Source: Bacteroidales bacterium (lineage in GTDB: Bacteria > Bacteroidota > Bacteroidia > Bacteroidales > JAIOZK01). Taken from it: a DNA stretch of 51,364 nucleotides. The stretch's first letter is position 1, and every line of letters begins with the position of its first letter. The notes beneath the pieces are model-generated. The model worked only from the letters and a program-made list of their open reading frames with translations, searched no databases and was not told where the DNA came from. Location: assembly GCA_021740625.1 (NCBI GenBank), contig JAIOZK010000027.1, forward strand, positions 1-51,364, read 5' to 3'. The position numbers were made by a program, and so were the translations under genes. Below, piece by piece: positions 44,548 to 51,364 of the stretch.

Positions 44548-46970
44548 CGATGCTAGTGAGATTATTTCTTTTGCTGATATTAACCAACTTTACATTGATT
44601 CTGTTTGCCCAGGAAAAAGACAAACAGGTATATGCGAAACGTATTCAGGAGGCTCCACAAATCGACGCATACCTGGATGAAGAATGCTGGGCAAACACAG
44701 ACATAGCCAAAGGATTTTACCAGGTGGAACCCATCAACGGGGCACCTGCAACCTTCGACAGCCGGGTCAGGATCGTTTATAACAACGATGCGATTTTCAT
44801 TGGAGCCATGTTGCTGGATGAAACGCCAGAGAAAATACTGACCGAACTGAGCCAGCGGGATGATCTTCCCATGGCCGATTATTTCGGTGTTTACTTTGAT
44901 CCGTTTAACGACAACCAGAATGCCTACGGATTTTTCGTAACAGCCGCCGGGGTACAAGTCGATATGAAGGCCAACACATATGGCAATGAAGATGAAAGCT
45001 GGGATGCTGTCTGGACAAGCAAAACACGAATTACAGAAAAGGGATGGATAGCAGAATTTAAAATACCCTATTCAGCCCTGCGATTTCCGAAAAATACAAG
45101 CGATACCTGGGGATTCAATATCAACAGGAATATCAAAAGACTGCGTGAGAATACTTCCTGGAATTTTGTGGACACTGAAATCTCTGGATTCCTGACCCAA
45201 CAAGGCGAATTGAAAGGCATCGAGAATATTACCCCTCCCCTGCGCCTCAGCTTTTTCCCCTATGCCTCAGGACATGTGGAAAAAGCAGCCGGGGAAGATA
45301 AATGGGATTATTTCACCAATTACGGCATGGACCTGAAGTATGGCATCAATGAGAGTTTCACACTCGATGTCACGCTAATCCCTGATTTTGGCCATGTTCA
45401 ATCCGACGACAAAGTGGTTAACTTTTCACCTTTTGAGATCTACTACCAGGAAAGAAGACCATTCTTTACCGAAGGCACAGAGCTCTTTGATAAAAACGGA
45501 GTATTCTATTCCAGGAGAATTGGTGATGAACCGGACGGTTACAGTGAAATTGAAAGTAAATACAGCGAGGAAGATATCCTGGAAAACCCGGCGAAAACGC
45601 AACTCATCAATGCCACAAAACTATCCGGAAAGACTTCAGGCGGACTGGGTATTGGTGTTTTCAATGCCATGACTGCTGCCAGCCACGCGAAAGTCATCGA
45701 TTCAAGTGGACAGGAAAAACATATCCTTACACAGCCATTTACCAATTATAACATGATGGTGTTCGACCAGGCCCTGAAGAACAATTCCTACATTTCATTA
45801 TACAATACAAATGTCTATAAAGGCTCCGGGGAAATGATCGCCAATGTTAGTGGCCTGGATGGGCGGATCAGGGATAAGAAAAACAGATACCAGTTAAAGG
45901 GGCACCTGAATGTAAGCCAGGATTACCATCCCGACTCAACAACAGACCTGGGTTTTAATTACTATTTAAATGTGGGTAAGATCAGCGGGACATTTCGCTA
46001 TAATTACTGGCAAAATGTGGAAAGCGACACTTATGACCCCAATGAAATGGGATACCTGCAAAACAACAACGAATTTGCACATGGCATAAATTTCTCCTAT
46101 CATATCTTCGACCCTGTTGGCATCATACTCAACTCGGTAAGCAGTTTTGAACTACAGCACAGATCATTGTATGCTCCGAGGGAGTACACCAGTTTTTATA
46201 TGGAGATCGATAACAGGACAACATTTCTTAATTATCTGACAGTTGGTGGAGAAACAGGCATACAACCTTTTAGTACATACGATTATTTCGAACCCAGGGT
46301 GGAAGGCTGGAAACTTACCCAGCCACCCAATTACTGGTTTGATTTTTTTGTTTCTCCTGATTACAGGAAGGCATTCGTGCTGGATGCAAACGGCGGAATC
46401 TGGTACTCCAGGAAATATGATCAATTCGATTACTGGTTTTCCCTGAGCCCCAGGATACGTGTGAGTGATCACCTTTCCTTCAATCACCGCTTTAACTTCA
46501 ACGACCAGCGCAACGACATTGGCTATGTTCTCGACAGCATAAACAACAATAAAAATGTGATCATCATCGGTTCCAGGAACATCAGGAACATAACCAATAC
46601 CCTGAACGTCAATTATATTTTTACGGACAAATCTTCCCTCTCATTCCGCATGCGGCATTACTGGCTGCGGGCCAATTACAATCAATACTTTCGGCTGAAA
46701 GAAGACGGAGGCCTGCAAGCTTCTGAATACAATGAATATAATGATTTTAGCTTCAATGCCTTTAACATCGATATGGTGTTTACCTGGAACTTTGCACCGG
46801 GAAGCGAAATGCTATTGGTCTGGAAAAACGCCATTTACGTGGATGATGAACAAGCTGCAGAAAATTATTTCGATGGTTTTCGCCGTACCGTAAACTCCCC
46901 GGCATCCAATGGCTTCACCATTAAGTTGATGTATTATCTGGATTATCAGTATTTGAAAAAGATTATTTGA
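44541..46970 (+). CDS. DUF5916 protein with CBM9-like N-terminal domain
   Basis: Predicted outer-membrane protein of 809 residues. The ATG at 44541 begins a signal peptide (KPMLVRLFLLLILTNFTLILFAQ); an in-frame TTG 12 bases earlier is less likely. Residues about 25-215 form a CBM9/DOMON-like carbohydrate-binding sandwich (IQEAPQIDAYLDEECWANTD, VYFDPFNDNQNAYGFFV). The rest (about 230-809) is the DUF5916 region, with alternating polar/aromatic strands (SFTLDVTLIPDFGHVQSDDK, YYQERRPFFTEGTELF) reading as a beta-barrel. A role in binding or passing carbohydrate is inferred. It is single-gene, driven by a duplicated promoter module. Confidence 0.9.
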   Translation: MKPMLVRLFLLLILTNFTLILFAQEKDKQVYAKRIQEAPQIDAYLDEECWANTDIAKGFYQVEPINGAPATFDSRVRIVYNNDAIFIGAMLLDETPEKILTELSQRDDLPMADYFGVYFDPFNDNQNAYGFFVTAAGVQVDMKANTYGNEDESWDAVWTSKTRITEKGWIAEFKIPYSALRFPKNTSDTWGFNINRNIKRLRENTSWNFVDTEISGFLTQQGELKGIENITPPLRLSFFPYASGHVEKAAGEDKWDYFTNYGMDLKYGINESFTLDVTLIPDFGHVQSDDKVVNFSPFEIYYQERRPFFTEGTELFDKNGVFYSRRIGDEPDGYSEIESKYSEEDILENPAKTQLINATKLSGKTSGGLGIGVFNAMTAASHAKVIDSSGQEKHILTQPFTNYNMMVFDQALKNNSYISLYNTNVYKGSGEMIANVSGLDGRIRDKKNRYQLKGHLNVSQDYHPDSTTDLGFNYYLNVGKISGTFRYNYWQNVESDTYDPNEMGYLQNNNEFAHGINFSYHIFDPVGIILNSVSSFELQHRSLYAPREYTSFYMEIDNRTTFLNYLTVGGETGIQPFSTYDYFEPRVEGWKLTQPPNYWFDFFVSPDYRKAFVLDANGGIWYSRKYDQFDYWFSLSPRIRVSDHLSFNHRFNFNDQRNDIGYVLDSINNNKNVIIIGSRNIRNITNTLNVNYIFTDKSSLSFRMRHYWLRANYNQYFRLKEDGGLQASEYNEYNDFSFNAFNIDMVFTWNFAPGSEMLLVWKNAIYVDDEQAAENYFDGFRRTVNSPASNGFTIKLMYYLDYQYLKKII

Positions 46971-47098
46971 GGCGGCCTCAGGAGTGGCATTGACAGTAGC
47001 AGTTTCAGATGCAATCAACAGACAAATGCTCTTCACTGAAGTTCGCATGCACCTTACACATCTTCCCTTTCCCACTTAAAAAAGACTTTCGGTTGTAA

Positions 47099-47130
47099 TT
47101 TGGTATTCCCAATCATTCCTGTTAAATTTA
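47099..47130 (+). promoter_or_regulatory. Probable promoter of the decarboxylase-amidohydrolase unit
   Basis: TTTG (47099-47102), 20 bases, then TAAATTTA (47123-47130) matches the Bacteroidota promoter except for the final base of the -7 box. The ATG follows 29 bases later. Confidence 0.55.
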
Positions 47131-47159
47131 CCATTTCCAAATCAAAATAAACAATAATT

Positions 47160-48719
47160 ATGAAAAACATCAATTACCTTAAATCAGATTTAACGCCAAC
47201 AAGAAATGAGAAATTCGGGTTTGAATGGGGAACACCCATGTTCGACAACCATGGATTTTTCAAGGAGAACAAGAATGAAGTCCTGATCGCCGGTCATTCT
47301 TATCAAAAATGGACTGACGAATTTGGCCTGCCGCTGCATATTATCTATGCACCGATCATGGAAAAAAATGTAGAAAATTTCAAAGAAGTATTTGAAAAAG
47401 AATACCCCAAAGGTAAAATCCGCTTTGCAGGTAAGGTCAATCCACACCCTTCTGTATTTAAGATGATGGCAAAACTTGGCATTGGTGCAGATGTAGCATC
47501 CATCAATGAAATGAAATCAGCCCTAAAGGGTGGCATCGATCCATTTAACATTGATGTGAACGGGAATGCCAAAAGCGATGAACTGATCGATCACGCGGTG
47601 GGCAAGAACATGTTCTTCATCGCCGACAGTTATGAAGAGCTGGTAAACATCAATGCAAGAGCCAAAGCGCTGAACAAAAAGGCAAGGGCTTGCATTCGCG
47701 TTGCCGGCTTCAAAATGGGCAATGTAACCGATGCCAATGTTTTCACGGCCGGTGTATGGTCTAAATTCGGCGAAAATATTGATAACATTCCCGAGATATG
47801 CCGCAATATCAAGAAATTTGAGCACATCGATTTCCATGGTTTCCATACCCACATCGGTTCCCAGGTGAGCGAACCTGAGGCCTACCATGAAGCCATCGGT
47901 GCATTGGTCGAGCTTGGTCATATATTGCAGCGCGACGGCATGGATGTGAAGTTGATGAACATCGGTGGAGGTTTCCCGGTTGATTATGTGAGTAAAAAAG
48001 AATGGGACTACCTGAAAGAAAGGGTGCGCACAGGGTACATCAGTAGCATGGAAGGTGATGAAGCCGACACTTTTGTCTGGAACAATGAACTGGGTGGCAT
48101 TGGAAGAGATGAAAATGGTCAAATTGATCCGGATATATGGTCAGGAGAGAAAATGTATTCCAGCTTTCCGAAACATACAATGCTGGAGAAAGTATTGCAG
48201 GGCAACATCAAAGTGCTCGGTAAACAAATGAGTTTGAAAGAAGGACTTGAATCCTTAGGAAATCCCGAACTGGTCATTGAACCTGGCAGAAGCATTGCGG
48301 AAGATTCGGGCATTACCCTGGCAAAGGTAAGCCATGTGCGGAACGTTGCCGGCAAACATCATCTTACCACACTTGAAGCCAATGTTACCAGTTTTGCTAC
48401 GGCCATGCTGCTGCCACCTGTCAACCCCTGGACCGTTTTTAACGAGCCCTTTGAAAAAGACTCCGCTCCTTTTGAGACTTTTATAGCGGGCAATCTTTGT
48501 TATTCGGGCGACATTATTTCCAAATACAAGGTATTTCTGCAAAGACAACCCAGACGGGGCGACATACTCTGTTGCTATAATACAGGTGCATATGACCCCA
48601 GCTTCTTTGCAGCCAACACCAACTCCTTTCCCCGACCAGCCAGGATACTGGTGGATGAAAACGGACTGGTAGACGTGATTAAGCAACGCGATACCTTCGA
48701 AGAAATTTTTTCACTTTAA
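47160..48719 (+). CDS. PLP-dependent decarboxylase, diaminopimelate decarboxylase-like
   Basis: Fold-type III PLP enzyme of 519 residues, longer than typical LysA (about 420) because of an N-terminal extension and an insertion near 290-345. The Schiff-base lysine is K92 in RFAGKVNPHP; DFHGFHTHIGSQ, NIGGGFPVDY, EPGRSIAEDSG and CYSGDIIS are the family's PLP- and substrate-binding blocks. Decarboxylation of diaminopimelate or arginine-type substrates is possible; the K-V-N context differs from the usual YAxKAN, so specificity is uncertain. Co-transcribed with the amidohydrolase gene 14 bases downstream, which hints at a catabolic role, not lysine synthesis. Confidence 0.85.
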   Translation: MKNINYLKSDLTPTRNEKFGFEWGTPMFDNHGFFKENKNEVLIAGHSYQKWTDEFGLPLHIIYAPIMEKNVENFKEVFEKEYPKGKIRFAGKVNPHPSVFKMMAKLGIGADVASINEMKSALKGGIDPFNIDVNGNAKSDELIDHAVGKNMFFIADSYEELVNINARAKALNKKARACIRVAGFKMGNVTDANVFTAGVWSKFGENIDNIPEICRNIKKFEHIDFHGFHTHIGSQVSEPEAYHEAIGALVELGHILQRDGMDVKLMNIGGGFPVDYVSKKEWDYLKERVRTGYISSMEGDEADTFVWNNELGGIGRDENGQIDPDIWSGEKMYSSFPKHTMLEKVLQGNIKVLGKQMSLKEGLESLGNPELVIEPGRSIAEDSGITLAKVSHVRNVAGKHHLTTLEANVTSFATAMLLPPVNPWTVFNEPFEKDSAPFETFIAGNLCYSGDIISKYKVFLQRQPRRGDILCCYNTGAYDPSFFAANTNSFPRPARILVDENGLVDVIKQRDTFEEIFSL

Positions 48720-48733
48720 AACGACACAAACAT

Positions 48734-50392
48734 ATGGATCAGATATTAGCAGATATTATTCTGAAGAATGCCAGCGTATTCACTGCTACCGGAAAAAATG
48801 AAAATTACACGGCTCTGGCGATCAAGGAAGACAGTATCATTCATCTGGGCCATGAAGAAGACACCATGGGTCTGGCACATGACCAGACCGTGGTGTATGA
48901 CCTGGAAGGCAAGACGGTGCTGCCTGGTTTTTGCGACGCCCATGCGCATGGCGTAATGGGCGGAAGGCTGATCAACCATTGCCTGCTTTCGACCGGAAAA
49001 ACCCTGGATGATTATGTCGCAATCATCAAGAAATACAATGATACGCATTCCAAAAATTCCCATATCATGGGATTTGGCTGGGCACATGCCCCTTTTGGCT
49101 CCAATGGTCCGGATAAAAAAATCCTGGATAAGATCATCCCGAATAAACCGGCTGCTTTCCTCAGCATTGATTATCACAGTTGCTGGGTGAACAGCGCAGC
49201 ATTGAAAATGGCCGGCATCGACAGCAACACCTCCGATCCCGATGGTGGAAAATTCGAACGTTATGAAGGAACCAACGAACCATCAGGTTGCCTGCGGGAA
49301 TCGGCAGCTACCAATATGGTATTGAACAAGCTGCCCGAACCGTCTGACGAAGACTGGAAATCGGCGATTAAGACCTACCAGCAAAAGGCAGCCGAACACG
49401 GCATTACCGGATTGTTCGATGCCGGCGTACTCAACCACAGCCAGATGAAAGCTTTTGGTGCTGTGAGTGAACTGGATGACTCCGGTGGGGTGAACATGAG
49501 AATTGCACAAAGTTATGTGCTCGATCCCGACAAAGGGGTAGAACAGGTGGACGCGGTGGAAAAAGCCTTTCAACAATACGGCAAAGGAAAGAATTACCAG
49601 GTAAGGGTTGCCAAGATTTTTATGGACGGTGCTATCGAAGGTCATACCGGCTTTTTGATCGAGCCTTATGCTGACCGGGATGGTTTTTTCGGCAAGCCCG
49701 TCTGGGACCAGCAGGTATTCAATGATACGGTGACGGAACTGGACAAAAGAGGCATACAGGTGCATGTGCATACCATTGGCGACGGAGCTGTGCAGGCTGC
49801 TCTGAACGGTTTCGAAAAAGCAAAGCTGGAAAACGGCCCACGTGATGCACGCCATACCCAGGCCCATATCGAGCTGGCCGATGAAAATGACATAAAACGT
49901 TTTGCGGCCATGGGCGTTTACGCAAGCTTCCAACCAGCCTGGTTTTACATGGACAATAATTATTTTGAAGAAACCATTCCCCTGCTCTCAAAACCCCGTT
50001 CCGACAGGCGGTATATGCTTAAGAATTTCATGGATGCCGGCGTTACAGTGGCTTTCGGAAGCGACTGGCCCTGGGGAAACGTGACCAGCAGCATGAACCC
50101 CCTGGACAACATAGGCACCGCAGTAACACGCGAAAATCCCGGCGATAACATGCTTAAATCCTATGAATCAACCCAGCGGATCGATCTGGTGACTGCGCTG
50201 AAAAATCACACCATCGGCGGAGCCATGCAGAACTTCAATGATAAGATTACCGGCACGCTGGAAGTAGGCAAAAAAGCGGACATCGCCGTGCTGGATACCG
50301 ATATCTTTAAACTCGAACCGGAGGAGCTGTTTAAAGTAAAGGTGTGGATGACGTTGTTTGATGGGGGAATCGTTTATACCAAAGATCAATAG
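48734..50392 (+). CDS. Amidohydrolase family protein (YtcJ-like)
   Basis: Metal-dependent hydrolase of 552 residues, Amidohydro_3 type. The metal site is built from H70 and H72 (GFCDAHAHG), the lysine/acid region KIFMDGAIEGHTG (about 296-308), HVHTIGDGAV and ARHTQAHIE histidines, and GSDWPWG aspartate. The typical start (ADIILKNASVFTAT) and end (GTLEVGKKADIAVLDTDIF) of the family are present. No signal peptide. YtcJ-like enzymes cleave varied amides; the substrate here is unknown. It is the second gene of a unit with the PLP decarboxylase and is followed directly by the 112-bp repeat array. Confidence 0.9.
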   Translation: MDQILADIILKNASVFTATGKNENYTALAIKEDSIIHLGHEEDTMGLAHDQTVVYDLEGKTVLPGFCDAHAHGVMGGRLINHCLLSTGKTLDDYVAIIKKYNDTHSKNSHIMGFGWAHAPFGSNGPDKKILDKIIPNKPAAFLSIDYHSCWVNSAALKMAGIDSNTSDPDGGKFERYEGTNEPSGCLRESAATNMVLNKLPEPSDEDWKSAIKTYQQKAAEHGITGLFDAGVLNHSQMKAFGAVSELDDSGGVNMRIAQSYVLDPDKGVEQVDAVEKAFQQYGKGKNYQVRVAKIFMDGAIEGHTGFLIEPYADRDGFFGKPVWDQQVFNDTVTELDKRGIQVHVHTIGDGAVQAALNGFEKAKLENGPRDARHTQAHIELADENDIKRFAAMGVYASFQPAWFYMDNNYFEETIPLLSKPRSDRRYMLKNFMDAGVTVAFGSDWPWGNVTSSMNPLDNIGTAVTRENPGDNMLKSYESTQRIDLVTALKNHTIGGAMQNFNDKITGTLEVGKKADIAVLDTDIFKLEPEELFKVKVWMTLFDGGIVYTKDQ

Positions 50393-50409
50393 AAGGAACA
50401 CAAACATCA

Positions 50410-51232
50410 AGTATTGTTGCGTCGGGCAATCGTTCAATCGTTACATCAAAACAAGCAAAAATTGCTCGATTAAGCGATTAGTCGATATAGCGATGTAGCG
50501 ATTTGACGGGAACGTAACTCGAATATCGTTACGTCGGGCAATCGTTCAATCGTTACATCAAAACAAACAAAAATTGCTCGATTAAGCGATTAGTCGATAT
50601 AGCGATGTAGCGATTTGACGGGAACGTAACTCGAATATCGTTACATCGGACAATCGTTCAATCGTTACATCAAAACAAGCAAAAATTGCTCGATTAAGCA
50701 ATTAGTCGATTTAGCGATGTAGCGATTTGACGGGAACGTAACTCGAATATCGTTACATCGGACAATCGTTCAATCGTTACATCAAATCAAACAAAAATTG
50801 CTCGAATGAGCGATTAGTCGATTTACCGATGTAGCGATTTGACGGTACCACACCTCGAATATCGTTACATCGGATAATCGTTCAATCGTTACATCAAAAC
50901 AAACCAAAATTGCACGATTAAGCGATTAGTCGATATAGCGATGTAGCGATTTGACGGGAACGTAACTCGAATATCGTTACATCGGACAATCGTTCAATCG
51001 TTACATCAAATCAAACCAAAATTGCTCGAATGAGCGATTGGACGATATAGCGATGTAGCGATTTGACGGTACCACACCTCGAATATCGTTACGTCGGGCA
51101 ATCGTTCAATCGTTACATCAAAACAAGCAAAAATTGCTCGAATGAGCGATTAGTCGATTCAGCGATGTAGCGATTTGACGGGAACGTAACTCGGATATCG
51201 TTACATCGGGCAATCGTTCAATCGCTACATCT
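50410..51232. repeat. Tandem array of about 7 units of 112 bp
   Basis: The phrase (A/G)TCGG(G/A)CAATCGTTCAATCG recurs with an exact spacing of 112 bases (anchors near 50421, 50533, 50645, 50757, 50869, 50981, 51093, 51205). Each unit is built from 8-base words: TTCAATCG-like on the left arm and GCGATTAG, TCGATATA, GCGATGTA, GCGATTTG on the right. The two arms are therefore largely inverted and could fold back around an A-rich centre. Two unit types exist at the junction: GGGAACGTAACTCGAAT (units 1, 2, 3, 5, 7) and GGTACCACACCTCGAAT (units 4, 6). No open gene runs through it. Confidence 0.93.
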
Positions 51233-51364
51233 TCATATTCTTCTTCGCTGTCTGCACTGTCCTGTAAAAAATCGATACAAGCTCATGACTTTCCTGAATT
51301 AGAATCAAAACCATTTCTTCATTTTCACTAAGTCTGGCTTCTTTGATAATTTTCAGGGTAATAT
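51225..51364 (-). CDS. Four-helix-bundle (S23-type) protein, C-terminal part only
   Basis: The minus strand from the window edge reads one open frame (KIIKEARLSENEEMV, LILIQESHELVSIFY, RTVQTAKKNMKM) to a TAG at 51225-51227. The pattern of a conserved LIxESxELxxIF helix near the end is typical of the 23S rRNA intervening-sequence/four-helix-bundle family. Its stop codon lies inside the last partial 112-bp repeat. The N-terminal part is beyond the window. These proteins are small; function in the cell is poorly known. Confidence 0.7.
   Translation of the reverse strand, partial: ITLKIIKEARLSENEEMVLILIQESHELVSIFYRTVQTAKKNMKM

Noticed and set aside
44456-44680. Short plus-strand gene from the first ATGAAA copy
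   Set aside because: It overlaps the DUF5916 coding region in another frame without codon character; kept only as a possible leader frame in the findings.
50410-51232. Possible CRISPR array
   Set aside because: The whole 112-bp unit repeats; there are no unique spacers between short identical repeats, and no cas genes are nearby.

Overview
The window looks like a chromosomal segment of a Bacteroidota bacterium, probably Bacteroidales-like. Evidence: two secreted proteins end in type IX secretion (Por) sorting domains; the primary sigma factor is the short 288-residue Bacteroidota type; several genes carry a TAnnTTTG -7 element; and families typical of the phylum are present (DUF4301, DUF5916, DUF2279, long GAPDH, MORN/YwqK). 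I cannot name genus or species.

Region 1 (about 1-9840, minus strand) is a surface-polysaccharide export and assembly operon: Wzm permease, Wzt ATPase with a carbohydrate-binding tail, DegT aminotransferase, WbqC-family protein, a decayed second DegT-like aminotransferase, a sulfotransferase, and a 990-residue protein with three GT2 glycosyltransferase domains. Upstream, between a strong terminator and wzm, lies a phased array of seven 11-bp units with a CGTA-like core. This is the strongest candidate here for an undescribed regulatory site.

Region 2 (9862-16196, minus strand) holds two T9SS cargo proteins in one transcription unit (an Ig-like repeat protein and a WxxG/YTY repeat protein) and a heme-type TonB-dependent receptor. 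Region 3 (16371-24561, minus strand) is housekeeping: yidC, pyrG, long GAPDH, rpoD and a DegQ/HtrA protease, separated by palindromic intergenic repeats.

Region 4 (24783-30213, plus strand) is a tight operon: dapF, GNAT acetyltransferase, mltG, a DUF2279 membrane protein, a HAD phosphatase and an acetyl-CoA hydrolase/transferase. A DUF4440-type gene remnant follows directly. Region 5 (30534-36471) has a MORN-repeat protein, recR with a DPP IV-like peptidase, DUF4301, and two tRNA-Leu genes separated by a perfect hairpin. Region 6 (36582-51364, plus strand) has an unrecognised 882-residue exported helical-repeat protein, a multi-PAS hybrid histidine kinase with pepE, a macrodomain protein, a DUF5916 outer-membrane protein behind a duplicated promoter/start module, and a decarboxylase-amidohydrolase pair. 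It ends in an array of about 7 units of exactly 112 bp, followed by the tail of a convergent four-helix-bundle gene.

The most notable non-genic structures are the 11-bp phased array, the 112-bp array built from inverted 8-bp words, the duplicated promoter/start module, and two gene relics. All functional statements are from reading the sequence; no database search was possible.
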